This document shows positions 9,479 to 18,754 of a stretch of DNA of 64,000 nt, in pieces. The stretch comes from Marinihelvus sp942491555 (GTDB lineage Bacteria; Pseudomonadota; Gammaproteobacteria; Xanthomonadales; SZUA-36). The stretch covers positions 62,001 to 126,000 of the forward strand of contig CALOBN010000006.1 in the NCBI GenBank assembly GCA_942491555.1, in the 5' to 3' direction. The position numbers were made by a program, and so were the translations under genes. How positions within the stretch are numbered: position 1 is the first letter of the stretch; each line of letters begins with the position of its first letter. The notes beneath the pieces were generated by a model. That model was given only the letters and a program-made list of their open reading frames with translations. It was not told the origin of the DNA and ran no database searches.

Positions 9479-9518
9479 AAGGGGCGGGATACCTTTCAAT
9501 ATTTGTATCCGGCCCCTT
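9479..9518. terminator. Bidirectional hairpin terminator between convergent genes
   Basis: AAGGGGCGGGATAC pairs with GTATCCGGCCCCTT across a 12-base loop, a 14-bp stem with one mismatch. It lies between the 3' ends of the methyltransferase (+) and the DUF3604 gene (-), so it probably stops both transcripts. The stem resembles the hairpin at 18293-18325. Confidence 0.7.
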
Positions 9519-9569
9519 CCTCCCAAAAGCTCTGCCCCGGAAGTTTCCAGGCTACAAATTGATTACGCC

Positions 9570-11492
9570 CTAAGGCGTGTACCAGATGGGTGATGTGTAG
9601 GCCCGCTCCTGGTGAATGGTCTCCGCGCCTTCCGGTATATCCACCCCGAAGCGGAAGGCATCGTAGACCACCCAGCGCGGTGTGGGGATTTCCAGAATCC
9701 GGGCGTAATAAAACGCGGACTGGTCCGGGTCAAAGTCCGGATCGGTCCAGACCGTGGCGAGCTCCGAGGCGCCAATGGTGTTGGTCCAGTTGGCGTTGGC
9801 AACGTCCACCGTATTGCCAACCGGCGGAAGACTGCCGTCCGCGCCAGGTTCGCGCCCGGCTGACCAGGCCACGTCATAGACCTTCTCGTGGGTTTTGCCC
9901 TGCTCGTCCAGCCAGCCCTTGATGATCTGGATGCGGTCCAGGTTTGCGCCGACGGGGTCGCGCAAGGCATAAACCATGAACCTGGGCGCGTCATTGCCGG
10001 TCTGTGCCGACAGGTTGCCACCCATGGGTACTCCCTTCTCGTACCCCAGGAAGGCCGGTTCCCGGCTGTTCAGATCCTGGTCCTCAAACGTCCAGCCGCC
10101 GAAGAAGCGCACCATCATGCGCGGGCCTGTGGTGGCATAAACTTCCTTGCGCGCCATGGCATCCCAGATGGCCTCGCGCGTGTTTTCCCGGGCCCAGACA
10201 CCGGTGAAGCCGGCTGCCACCAGGTCATAGCCTTCAAACACGCCCTGGTCAGTTTTGGCAAAAGGATGCATCATCCGGGTCGGCGAGGGCTCGGCGTTGG
10301 TGGCTTTACCGAAGAAGTTATTCTCCTCAACGGCAGCAAGACCCGTGTGCGAGTCCGTGGAGCCCACGAGACCAAACTTGTAAGGGTTGGTGCCGAGTTT
10401 TTCGTCCAGCATCAGGCCGTTTTTAAGGGCCTCCCGGGCATATTCCCCGGCCAGCATGTCATCCGTCTTGGCTGCTGTCAGGTCAAGGTTGCCTGCATCC
10501 CAGGTTTCATAGTCCGCAAAGGCATCATCCGGAGAGAGGAACGGGTGGGTCTCACCATCGCCCTTGATCTGGGTGACCTCGTAAAGACGTTCCCAGCGGG
10601 CGCGTTTTTCAACATAATTCTTGTCGATGCGTTTGCCCGTGTATTGCCGATCTACCGGGAACATGATCCCGTTGGACAGGTTGCCGTTGTGCGCGATGGC
10701 CAGCACCGTCCCGCCGGTTTTGTCCTCGTAGTTTTCCATCCAGGCATACAGGTCCAGCGGGTCAGTAGAGCCCATGGGCGCCTGCGTTGTGTAGGGAACC
10801 ACCATCCCGGCCCTGTTCGCACCATCGCGAAACAGCACATTGCGGTGCATATTGTTGCCCTGAACCAGTGACGTCCACTCGAAACCGATGATGGTCGTGA
10901 ATGTGCCGGGGTCATTGAAACGCTCCGCCGCATCCACCACGCGCTCCCAGATGGACTCATAGGTGGGTGAACCCGGTGAGTAGTTCGCCATCATTTCCTT
11001 GTTGATGTTGCCCTGCGCAAATGTAGTGATGAGGTCAAGCGCCGCCTCGCTCGACGCAGCGCCACCGGCCTGCAGTCCCTCGTACCAGCGCTTGCCCTGT
11101 TCATATTTAATGACCTGTGGCGCGCCCCTGGACAGGTCCTGGATGAGGCCCATGCCGTCCGAGTGATCGGCAATCACCAGCCAGTCAAGCGGGCGGCCAA
11201 GCCTGGCCGGCTGACCGCTGGATGCCTCGACCTGCTCGCCGCGGGCAAAGCGGTAGGCATCGTCCAGCCCAATGCGGGCGCCGAAGAGTCCGGCATCCAT
11301 GGACAGCGCGGTATGCAAATGCGTGTCACCCCAGAACACCTGGTCCGGAAAAGCCCGATCCGCATAGGGAGAATAGGCCTTACCGGGATACAGGCCGGAA
11401 AGGGATTCCTCCGCGGGGGTGAACTGTGCCGTGGCCGGAGCGCTGGCGGCAAGAAACAAACAGGCGAGTGCGAATTTGGATGGAGATATCAT
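9570..11492 (-). CDS. DUF3604 family protein (exported, PHP-like metal site)
   Basis: A 640-residue protein with a signal peptide (SKFALACLFLAASAPATA). WGDTHLHTALSMDAG near residue 50 and VIADHSDGMG near residue 110 match the His/Asp metal-binding motifs of PHP-type phosphoesterases seen in DUF3604; VGSTDSHTGL around residue 370 supplies further ligands. DUF3604 proteins are common in marine Gammaproteobacteria and have no firmly assigned reaction. ATG 11492 immediately precedes the signal peptide; the frame is open to 11615 but that part does not look coding. Promoter-like TATACT (complement at 11523-11528) stands about 30 bases upstream. It is probably monocistronic. Confidence 0.88.
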   Translation of the reverse strand: MISPSKFALACLFLAASAPATAQFTPAEESLSGLYPGKAYSPYADRAFPDQVFWGDTHLHTALSMDAGLFGARIGLDDAYRFARGEQVEASSGQPARLGRPLDWLVIADHSDGMGLIQDLSRGAPQVIKYEQGKRWYEGLQAGGAASSEAALDLITTFAQGNINKEMMANYSPGSPTYESIWERVVDAAERFNDPGTFTTIIGFEWTSLVQGNNMHRNVLFRDGANRAGMVVPYTTQAPMGSTDPLDLYAWMENYEDKTGGTVLAIAHNGNLSNGIMFPVDRQYTGKRIDKNYVEKRARWERLYEVTQIKGDGETHPFLSPDDAFADYETWDAGNLDLTAAKTDDMLAGEYAREALKNGLMLDEKLGTNPYKFGLVGSTDSHTGLAAVEENNFFGKATNAEPSPTRMMHPFAKTDQGVFEGYDLVAAGFTGVWARENTREAIWDAMARKEVYATTGPRMMVRFFGGWTFEDQDLNSREPAFLGYEKGVPMGGNLSAQTGNDAPRFMVYALRDPVGANLDRIQIIKGWLDEQGKTHEKVYDVAWSAGREPGADGSLPPVGNTVDVANANWTNTIGASELATVWTDPDFDPDQSAFYYARILEIPTPRWVVYDAFRFGVDIPEGAETIHQERAYTSPIWYTP

Positions 11493-11655
11493 GAGCGGTT
11501 CCGGATTCAATAGTCTGATTGAGTATAGGCGCGGACCGCTTAAGATGTTCTGACACGGGTCACCCCGGCAGCACAAGCTGGCCGAAAAGACCATGCTTAC
11601 GCCAGGCAAGACCAAAAGAGCTTCTCGGCAATGGCGGAGCCGGTTTCCCAGTTCA

Positions 11656-13323
11656 TCACGAGGGTTCTTTGTCGCTTTCCTGCCTCACCGATCCGTCTTC
11701 AAGGGAGATCCCGGCCTTTTCAAACAGGGACAGCAGTAAGTTATGAAAGTCAGGGTCAGCGACATGCCAGCGTTGCAAATGTTCACGGTAAGACGCCATG
11801 TCTTCGGGCCAGACTTCAAGAAAACCCCGCCAGGCGGTGTGGGCATCTTCAAAGCGGCCCAGCCCGGAATACGTTTGGGTCAACAGTGCCTGGTGCACGT
11901 GATACTGGGGCATATTGGCGCGACCCAACTCACCTAGCGCCTCTTCGAATCGCCCTTCGCGCATGGCATAGCAGACCAGGCCATAGCGGTACCAACCCGG
12001 GCCATTGGCATGCAACTCCAGCGCGCGCCGGGCAACCGCCCGCCCCTCTTCCCAGTCGCCCAGAAACATGAGGTAGATGCCGATCATGGCAGCAGTGTCG
12101 GTATCCCGGGGGTTCAGCGCCAGGCAACGTTGCGCTGCAGCAGCAGAAGCCCCCTGGAAATCTCCGGCGTGAAAGGAGCATTCAAACAGCGCATAGTGTG
12201 CAAACGCACTCTGGGGGTTCAGTGCCACCGCCTGACGAGCGCTTTTGACTGACGGTTGCGCCGAGTTCCTGGTGACGTTAAAGCGGTTTTTATAAGCTTC
12301 CATCTCCAGAAATGCCTTGGCGGCCCACAGATCCGGGTTCAGTGGCTGCCGCTCGCAGGCCACCTCAATCGCCTCGAGTGCGATCGCATGATCCTCAGGG
12401 GTCACCCGCTGCCGATAAACAAAGTAACGCAGCAGTGCCTGGTAAGGCGTCATGGCTTGCGGCTCAAGTTCCAGCACGGGCGCGGTCAGATCATGCATGA
12501 GGGCACCGTATGGGTCGGCCACTGACGCAACCAGGTGGTCCGTCAGGTCATCCTGAACGTCAAAAATCGTTTCCGGATCATACTCGCGGTTGTAGTTCTC
12601 GCCCCAGACCTGCCGATCGTCATCGCTATCGCTGAGACGCACTGCTAGTCGCAGCCGCGCACCGGCCTGTCTGAGCGTGCAATCAAGCACATAACCAGCA
12701 CCCGCGCGCCGACCCTCGGCACCGGAACGCTCCATTCCCACCTTGAGGTAGGAAAAGCGCGCCAGTCCGCTGGCGATGTTCTGGGTCAGGTCTTCGGCCA
12801 GATTTGGCAGATCAGGATCCGAACCGCGCACCTTGATGGGAAGCATGGCGATCCAGGGCATATCGTCGGCCGGCCTTTTTCGGACTGACCCGGGCGCCTT
12901 TCGAGCCGGTCGGGAGGCGGCGTGTTCCGGCGTTTGACCCTGCCGGGCCGCAATGGCGCGCAGCAGCTGCTCAAGGGCTTCATCGCCGTCCTTGCCATCC
13001 GGATGGCAAAAATCGATGCTGTGAAACTGCCCAAAGCCCATCGGTGGTGGCGTGCCATCCGCACTGATAGCGACAAGCTTGCCGGCCCGCGCCGCAAACG
13101 ATGCCTCATCCCGCACCCAATGCGACTTGACGCTGGTTGCGCTCCAGACAACAACCACCGCGTGGGCGGCTTCCAGCTCCTGTTCGATCAGGGCAGCAAA
13201 TTCATCCCCACCAACCAGGTTCCTGTCCCACCAGACATCGTTACCGTGAGCCTTGAGCTTTTCAGCCAATTGCTCGACCCGATCCCTGTCGCTGCGCGCG
13301 TAAGAAATGAAGATGTCAGCCAA
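11656..13323 (-). CDS. TIR domain - FlgO/TolB-like domain - TPR protein
   Basis: A 555-residue protein if begun at TTG 13323 (GGCGGGGGCG just upstream), so that it opens ADIFISYARSD like the related TIR gene at 29570; a TTG at 13377 gives 573 residues. Residues 1-130 form a TIR domain with VWWDRNLVGGDEF and SHWVRDEA, whose Glu73 aligns with the catalytic Glu of NAD-cleaving TIRs (SARM1 WVHKE). Residues about 165-290 are an FlgO/TolB-like module (MPWIAMLPIKV...GYVLDCTLRQAGARLRLAVRL...VWGENYNREYDPETIFDVQDDL). The rest is TPR helices. Known role of such parts: a TIR effector joined to a protein-binding scaffold. A function in immunity or signalling is inference. No transmembrane segment. Confidence 0.8.
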   Translation of the reverse strand: MADIFISYARSDRDRVEQLAEKLKAHGNDVWWDRNLVGGDEFAALIEQELEAAHAVVVVWSATSVKSHWVRDEASFAARAGKLVAISADGTPPPMGFGQFHSIDFCHPDGKDGDEALEQLLRAIAARQGQTPEHAASRPARKAPGSVRKRPADDMPWIAMLPIKVRGSDPDLPNLAEDLTQNIASGLARFSYLKVGMERSGAEGRRAGAGYVLDCTLRQAGARLRLAVRLSDSDDDRQVWGENYNREYDPETIFDVQDDLTDHLVASVADPYGALMHDLTAPVLELEPQAMTPYQALLRYFVYRQRVTPEDHAIALEAIEVACERQPLNPDLWAAKAFLEMEAYKNRFNVTRNSAQPSVKSARQAVALNPQSAFAHYALFECSFHAGDFQGASAAAAQRCLALNPRDTDTAAMIGIYLMFLGDWEEGRAVARRALELHANGPGWYRYGLVCYAMREGRFEEALGELGRANMPQYHVHQALLTQTYSGLGRFEDAHTAWRGFLEVWPEDMASYREHLQRWHVADPDFHNLLLSLFEKAGISLEDGSVRQESDKEPS

Positions 13324-13418
13324 TACGCCCCCGCCTGCCGGGCGATGCGTGCATGATCGCCCTCTGAACACCAGCAAAGGTAGCAGAAATCAATCTTTGG
13401 GGTCAGAGCAGAAACTCA

Positions 13419-14582
13419 TTATTCAAAACCGTCTTTGAAGATCTCTGAGCTAACTTCCACCAGGCAATTGGCGCTCGCAACCGCGGCGGACATGACATCG
13501 AGGCTTTCCTGACTAAACTCCTGCGTCCCCCCCACACTGGGTCGCATAATGCCCTCATCAACGTGCTCTGCATTAAAGTTGTGACCGAGTTCATGCGCAA
13601 ACACCAGAAAGCTGGTGGTGTTGCTGCTCAGGTTCTGGTCAACGCCGAAACCGAAGTTCCTGCTGCACAAGGCACCAATATAGGCGATGCCTGCGGTGCT
13701 GCCATCAAGGTCCCGACCGGTGAAAAGGTGCGCCAGTCCCTGAAAAGGAAGGTTACTGCCGGCTCCGTTGGTCATATAGCTGCGGAATTGGGCCGTGAGG
13801 AGTTCGTTCGCATCGGTAGAGGTGAGCGGGCCGTTATCGCTGAGCTGCTCGTAATGCCACAAAACGATTCCCACCCCCAGCTGGTTGGAGAAAATGCCGT
13901 CAACGGAGTTGAGCCTGCCGATGGCAGTCGACTCGGCATTGCTGCCAAGGTCGTCCTCAAAAAACGTATCTGCAATCAGCGTCACCGGCATATTCAATAA
14001 AGACACACCTTCGGCTTGGACGAATGCCCGCAGGTCCGCGACATAGTCCTGGTAGTTCTGGACAGGCGGCGAAGACTGGCCCGTGCTCACGCCACCATGA
14101 TCGAATAGTCCATCAAGTTGGAGGTCAGAAAAGCGCATCAGCAGCGTTGCGGAGGCGTCCACGGCGCGGCCGTTGGGCATTACAAAGCCCTGCGGCGTGT
14201 CGATCACGTACAGGGTGTTGCCATCGTAAAAAGCGCCGCTGAACTGCCCGTCAATCCAGTTCATGCGCACCCAGGAATCCGGCATACCTTCCAGGCTCCC
14301 GATGAGAAAACGGTCACCACGGGTGCCAATGGCACTGCGACGCGAACTGGGAAGGTGTTGCAGCAGCTGCTCGTTGTCCCGGAGAACAAACCGGAACTCA
14401 TCACCCCAGGCCTCCAGGCTCAGAGCAATGTCGCCACCAGGCCTGGTCGCCGATAGGGGGGAGTCGAGCTGAACGACCTCGAAATCATTCACCAGGGTAG
14501 CGCTGACGGGCACCTGGGCCCAGCTGAACGAAGAGAAAATAATCCCGAGAAGGGCGACAGAAAAACTGATGAGAAAGCGCAT
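13419..14582 (-). CDS. Secreted metzincin zinc metalloprotease
   Basis: A 387-residue protein with a signal peptide (MRFLISFSVALLGIIFSSFSWAQ), a prodomain-like N-terminal half, and HELGHNFNAEH near residue 330, the HExxHxxxxxH zinc motif of metzincins, followed by GIMRPS as the Met-turn. This is a reprolysin/M12-like peptidase acting outside the cell or in the envelope. It ends IFKDGFE, a C-terminal tail that recurs, slightly changed (FFKSGFE), near the end of the giant protein at 47542-52056 and may be an export or processing tag. The catalytic domain contains several Cys. Promoter-like TATACT lies about 35 bases upstream. Substrate unknown. Confidence 0.85.
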   Translation of the reverse strand: MRFLISFSVALLGIIFSSFSWAQVPVSATLVNDFEVVQLDSPLSATRPGGDIALSLEAWGDEFRFVLRDNEQLLQHLPSSRRSAIGTRGDRFLIGSLEGMPDSWVRMNWIDGQFSGAFYDGNTLYVIDTPQGFVMPNGRAVDASATLLMRFSDLQLDGLFDHGGVSTGQSSPPVQNYQDYVADLRAFVQAEGVSLLNMPVTLIADTFFEDDLGSNAESTAIGRLNSVDGIFSNQLGVGIVLWHYEQLSDNGPLTSTDANELLTAQFRSYMTNGAGSNLPFQGLAHLFTGRDLDGSTAGIAYIGALCSRNFGFGVDQNLSSNTTSFLVFAHELGHNFNAEHVDEGIMRPSVGGTQEFSQESLDVMSAAVASANCLVEVSSEIFKDGFE

Positions 14583-14763
14583 GGGGCATCCTTGCCGTTA
14601 GCTTTAATGCCGTGAGTATACCTTAATTCTCGTAAAAGCCCATAAGAACCTGAGTTTACGTGTGAAAGTATCTTTCTCGCGGGTCACTGACCGCATGGCG
14701 CTTGCCAGGCTGGACAAGCAAGGCTGACGGCTGAAACAGTACTCCGACCCTGGTTATTCAGCC
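14583..14763. other. Intergenic region without recognised gene
   Basis: Contains the promoter of the metzincin gene (TATACT complement near 14616-14621) and downstream sequence of the DUF885 gene; no further feature was recognised. Confidence 0.4.
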
Positions 14764-16529
14764 CTACTCCGGAATCGGCAAATCAAGCATCAGCGCCCGC
14801 ACGTACTGCACCGGTGGTGAGCCATAAGACAGCAATTGATCGTGGTACTTTCTCGGCGTGTAATCATCACCCCATGTCGCTTCCATCTCCGCTTGCAGGT
14901 CCACATGCTCAAGGTAGCCGACCATGTAGGTTGATAGCTGGGAAACGCTGAGCTGGGCGCGCGTCCATTTCCCGGCCGCCTCGCGCTCTTCCTGAAACCC
15001 CCCTTCGACCATCAACTGCATGGCCTCATCGCGGGTCATGCCATCCACATATGAATGGCCTGGTCCATCAGTGCGTTGGTGACCGAACGCAACAACCATT
15101 TCAGAGCGATCAGTTTCTGGCGTGGATCGTTATCGTTATAGCCCGCGTTCACCATCAGCTGTTCGGCGTACACACCCCAGCCTTCGATGAAGGTTCCGGA
15201 CTGCAACACCGCGCGCAGGGTAGACGGATAACGACCGGAGTGGGCAAGTTGCAGATAATGACCGGGAACGGCCTCGTGGATGGTCAGGTTCTGCATGGAG
15301 TAGAGGTTATATTCGCGCAGGAACGATTCCACCTGGGTTTCATTCCAGGCCTCCGGAATCGGTGATATGGCATAAAAGGTTTTTTGACCGACATCGAGCG
15401 GCCCCGGGGAATCACAGTAGGCGACTGAAAAACCCTGTTGAAATTCCGGCATGATGATCACTTCAACCGGATCATCCGGCACGGACACCAGGTCATGTTC
15501 GAGCACAAACTCGGTGGCCTGCAGTATCTGGGCCTTGGCCACTTCTACAATTTCATCACGGGGCGGAAGGTCCTGGTAGGCCTCTTCCAGCCCGGCGCGG
15601 ATGATGACCTGCTGAAAAGCCTCGTCGGGCTGTTCAGGAAACTGTGCCAGCGGATACTTCCCGGCATAGATGGTTTTGGCAACCTCATACATTTCGCTGC
15701 GAATCCGGCGGAACTCCGACTCAGCGCGGTCGCGAACCTGCTCATGGGTCAGCGGCGTATTGAGTGCGAAGGCAAGCTTGCGGTCAAATATCTCGGCACC
15801 GGAGCGAAAATCCGCGTTGGCCTCCGGCAACAAAACTGTCTCCAGCCACGCCTGGTGTTCTTCCACCGCCGCGGTCGCAATCTCAATGGCGAGCACCAGG
15901 CGTTCCTGGCCGGCCTCGTCAAGACTCGTTAAAAAGGGCTCTACCTGGGTGTCGAGAATCGACAGGACGCCAGGGTTTTGCCGCACCGCTGTCTCGGCAT
16001 AGACCTTGGGCACGCGCTCCGGCACCAGGGTTTCCCGGGCCTGTGCCAGTAAAACGGGCAACAGCTCCAGACGCGATGACACATTGTTAAGTCGCTCGGG
16101 CAGAGGCGCAAATTCACGCGCCATCAGGGAATAAATCGCACCGCCAGCGAGCTGCGTGTAGACCAGCGGATTCCATGCCCAGGGTTGAAGTTCTTCCAGC
16201 GTCCACAGGCTTGCCTCCAGCTCATGCTCAAGCAGGCTGTAGTCGACCTGGTTGGCACGCTCAAGTTGTGCCCGGTCAATAGCAGCCATTTCGGCCTGGT
16301 AGCGACGAATGAATGCAGCCTCGTTCAGGCGCGCCTCCGCGCTGACCTGGTCCAGCTCTCCATCAAAACGATGGTCGCCCATGTTGGTGGCGCCAACCGG
16401 TGATAATGCCGGCATCTCGTCAAGGTAACGCGCGGTTAGGTCCAGCCACTGTTCGTCGGCAGATGAATTACCGAAGGCGGGTAAACTGAAGATACTGGCA
16501 AGCAGAACGACGAGATGAATTTTTTTCAT
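14764..16529 (-). pseudogene. DUF885 family protein, interrupted by one frameshift
   Basis: Two overlapping frames make one DUF885 protein of about 588 residues. The first (16529-15036) has a signal peptide (KKIHLVVLLASIFSLPAFG) and the HEAVPGHYLQLAH motif typical of DUF885, and runs to ...ALMDQAIH before leaving the family pattern and stopping. The second frame (from about 15050 to 14764) continues with DGMTRDEAMQLMVEGGFQEE, exactly what should follow. A single inserted or missing base near 15048-15052 explains this. It may be a sequencing error or a recent mutation; coding quality on both sides is otherwise intact. DUF885 proteins resemble zinc-dependent carboxypeptidase-like enzymes. Promoter element at 16576-16591. 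Confidence 0.8.
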
Positions 16530-16575
16530 TAAAAGTTCCCGGGATGGCGCTGCGTGATAATCAGCTTGGTCGACA

Positions 16576-16591
16576 GGAAGTATAAACTGCC
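16576..16591 (-). promoter_or_regulatory. Promoter-like element GGCAGTTTATACTTCC
   Basis: On the minus strand GGCAGTTTATACTTCC, with TATACT as the -10 candidate, 47 bases before the DUF885 start. It is the most complete copy of a motif found upstream of six minus-strand genes in the window. Confidence 0.5.
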
Positions 16592-16632
16592 TTTTTCAAC
16601 GGCCACACTTTCTGAGAATCGAGGAAATCACG

Positions 16633-16992
16633 ATGAGCAAACAACTTGGGGATGTAGTTAATTTTGCCACCAGCAAGGCCGAAACCGAACGCTACCCGAC
16701 ACCCGCTGAGCGGCGTGTGCGGGGCGCACCGATGCAGGAGGCGACCACCCACTTCGCGGCAGACGACCGGTTTTTTGCCGGCGAGTGGGCGGCAGATGTT
16801 GGCTGCTGGCGGGTCAGCTATACCGAACATGAGTACTTTCGCATCCTGGAAGGTCGCTCGATACTGCGCGACACCGCCGGCCAGGAATTGCCACTGGGCC
16901 CGGGCGACCAGGTATGCATTCCCGCAGGATTTGAAGGCGAATGGGAAGTTCTTGAGCCAACCCGAAAGGTATTCGTTATCTTCGAGCCCTAG
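16633..16992 (+). CDS. Cupin domain protein
   Basis: A 119-residue single-domain cupin. The core reads YTEHEYFRILEGRSILRD then LGPGDQVCIPAGFEGEWEVLEPTRKVFVIFEP, the two cupin motifs of the cupin_3/DUF861 group related to (S)-ureidoglycine aminohydrolase. In the first motif the usual metal-binding HxH is reduced to a single His (TEHEYF), so metal binding may be altered. GAGGAAA is 6-7 bases before the ATG at 16633. It lies alone, divergent from the DUF885 gene. Probably a small cytosolic enzyme or sensor; substrate unknown. Confidence 0.8.
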   Translation: MSKQLGDVVNFATSKAETERYPTPAERRVRGAPMQEATTHFAADDRFFAGEWAADVGCWRVSYTEHEYFRILEGRSILRDTAGQELPLGPGDQVCIPAGFEGEWEVLEPTRKVFVIFEP

Positions 16993-17071
16993 TACGCCCG
17001 CGGATACTCATGGCGCTAAACCTGCGGACTGAGCGTGGCCGGTGAAATGTCCGGCTTCTTAGTTATCCGGA

Positions 17072-17860
17072 TCAGCGTTGTTTTCGTGCAATAGCGGTGA
17101 ATTCCGGGCCGTTTGGATGCTCGTTTCCTCCGGCGAGAATCGTGAAATCGAAGCCCAGGTGCGCAAACAGCCTTTCCCAATCAGCCTTTGATATCCAATT
17201 GGTAAAGGGCGCTGCACCACCGCAGAAACCGTCCCAGTCGAGCGCTTCCTCGTACTCAAGGCGGTGGTAAACAATGTCAATTCCTGCGGCCTCAGACCTG
17301 CTGCCCCGGTAATCAAATCGATTGCCATAGATCGCACGGCAAATATCTTCATCATAGTAATGACTCCAGATACCAATGACGTCGCTGCACAGTGACAGGT
17401 CATGCAGCGTTTTCACAGGATCGACGCAGTGGTAAATCACCCCGGAGGCGAGGGCAAAATCGAAGTGCCTCTCTTGCCCGGGCTCGATGTACTTATTAAA
17501 GTCACCGAGGAGCAATTCAGTGTTTTTAAAGCCAAAAATTTCTTTGCTTACCAGGCATTTCATATAGGCCCGCTGATTGGCTTCGATGCTGGTAATCTTG
17601 CTGGCACCCAGTTCCGACATCATGCAGGTATGACCACCTTCCAGGGGGCCCAGTTCCAGCACGGTTTTATCTTTAAACCCACCATCCAGGTGCTCCTCAA
17701 ACAGCCTGATTCTGTGGTCATTGAACAGTGCTGATACGCCGCTGTTGTCGAACCCGGGTAACTGTGAACTCCATTCATTTTTAAACAGATCTATGGCGTT
17801 TGAGTGCGCAGGGAAGTTCATGTTGTATTGATCAAGTATCGACAAAGCAGTCTCCAGCAT
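17072..17860 (-). CDS. Class I SAM-dependent methyltransferase
   Basis: A 262-residue cytosolic protein. VLELGPLEGGHTCMMSELGA near residue 65 is the SAM-binding loop, SIEANQRAYMKCL supplies the acidic residue at the end of strand 2, and FDFALASGVIYHCVDPVKTL corresponds to motif II with the following helix. The group is like methyltransferases of sugar or natural-product biosynthesis, and the target is unknown. No ribosome site is visible before ATG 17860. A promoter element (17938-17954) stands about 80 bases upstream. No co-transcribed partner. Confidence 0.8.
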   Translation of the reverse strand: MLETALSILDQYNMNFPAHSNAIDLFKNEWSSQLPGFDNSGVSALFNDHRIRLFEEHLDGGFKDKTVLELGPLEGGHTCMMSELGASKITSIEANQRAYMKCLVSKEIFGFKNTELLLGDFNKYIEPGQERHFDFALASGVIYHCVDPVKTLHDLSLCSDVIGIWSHYYDEDICRAIYGNRFDYRGSRSEAAGIDIVYHRLEYEEALDWDGFCGGAAPFTNWISKADWERLFAHLGFDFTILAGGNEHPNGPEFTAIARKQR

Positions 17861-17937
17861 TTAAACGGGGTGATGAGTCGGCAACGATGGGCGGGGTGAT
17901 TTGACCGGAAAGGCAGTTACACTGCTGCGGTTACTTT

Positions 17938-17954
17938 TCAGAAGTATAAACCGC
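17938..17954 (-). promoter_or_regulatory. Promoter-like element (TATACT core)
   Basis: Minus strand reads GCGGTTTATACTTCTG, matching the recurrent GGCAGTTTATACTTCC motif, upstream of the methyltransferase start at 17860. Confidence 0.45.
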
Positions 17955-18023
17955 ATATTTGCACTTTTGACGGGGGTTCAGCTTAAGACTCTGTATCGGG
18001 CATTTTTATTCTGACACGAAATA

Positions 18024-18248
18024 TTATTCACTATTTTGATAGCAGCCGAACAAGCAGGTACCAGCCGGTGGGAAGACCGCCCAGCAGATACGGGCCATGG
18101 TTAACAAAATGAAATATTGGGGAAGATCAAACTTGAGTAAAGCCGCAACCCCGGCAACCCCGAGGGTCGCAAAGCCACAAATCGCCAGTGCTAAAGCCAG
18201 TGGGTTGCGAGGCATTCCGGAAAAGGTAACAGAAGGTTGCCCGATCAT
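18024..18248 (-). pseudogene. Truncated, frameshifted copy of a small membrane protein gene
   Basis: The first 45 residues (GMPRNPLALALAICGFATLG..., then LLKFDLP) closely match the 122-residue protein at 35223-35591 (GMPRNPLAWPLAICSFVTLG..., FKIDLP). After residue 51 the frame changes; in the next frame GPYLLGGLPTGWYLLVRLLSK, ending at 18031, matches that protein's last segment (LLAGWYLLMRLVS). Relative to the intact copy, roughly 45-50 central residues are missing and one base is out of frame. This looks like a decayed duplicate, although a short two-helix protein produced after frame correction is possible. No function is known for the family. Confidence 0.65.
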
Positions 18249-18292
18249 TAAAAAGTTGTCCTTTTCCTGCCTCTCCCGGAGTGAAATAACAA

Positions 18293-18325
18293 GGGCCGGA
18301 TACCTTGATTAATGGTACCCGGCCC
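18293..18325 (-). terminator. Hairpin terminator after the His-rich gene
   Basis: GGGCCGGATACC pairs with GGTACCCGGCCC across a 9-base loop (one mismatch), 34 bases past the stop of the gene at 18359-18703. It is similar in sequence to the hairpin at 9479-9518. Confidence 0.65.
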
Positions 18326-18358
18326 GCTTAACTTTCTTACTACTGCCGATCAATCGTC

Positions 18359-18703
18359 TTAGCTGTTATCTACATCATCATGGTGGTGATGATCCCCAGA
18401 CGCATCGTTATTATCGCCATCCAAATGATGATGCTCGTGTTCTGAGTTGTGATTGTCATCGTCGTGATGATGCTCATGTTCTGACTCGTGGCCATCGTCA
18501 TCATGATGATGCTCATGTTCTGATTCATGACCATCTTCGTCGTGATGATGATCGTGTTCATTGTCATGACCATCGTCGCCATGATGGTGCTCATGATCCG
18601 TGCTGTGCGGCTCATGGGTAGGGTCGTCAGCCATGGCGAAGCCGGCGCTCAACGCAAGCGACAGGCTCACAGCCAGTGCGGCAGGTTTCAAAATATTATT
18701 CAT
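18359..18703 (-). CDS. His/Asp/Glu-rich periplasmic metal-binding protein
   Basis: A 114-residue protein: signal peptide to GFAMA, then an almost pure His/Asp/Glu/Gly tail with about five degenerate 13-residue units of the type DGHESEHEHHHDD. No globular domain is seen. Such tails bind Zn, Ni, Cu or Co with many weak sites, serving as a periplasmic metal sponge or chaperone. The repeats are near-identical at DNA level, so copy number may vary between strains. Monocistronic: its own promoter element (18755-18771) and a hairpin downstream. No metal transporter or regulator lies next to it, so the metal cannot be inferred. Confidence 0.75.
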   Translation of the reverse strand: MNNILKPAALAVSLSLALSAGFAMADDPTHEPHSTDHEHHHGDDGHDNEHDHHHDEDGHESEHEHHHDDDGHESEHEHHHDDDNHNSEHEHHHLDGDNNDASGDHHHHDDVDNS

Positions 18704-18754
18704 TAATCATTCCTTAGTAGTTCGTTTCAGCCAGTGTCCGGCACTTTTCGAAAC

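Noticed and set aside
10991..11452. Alternative minus-strand frames inside the DUF3604 gene
   Set aside because: Shadow frames of a well-supported gene with intact motifs.
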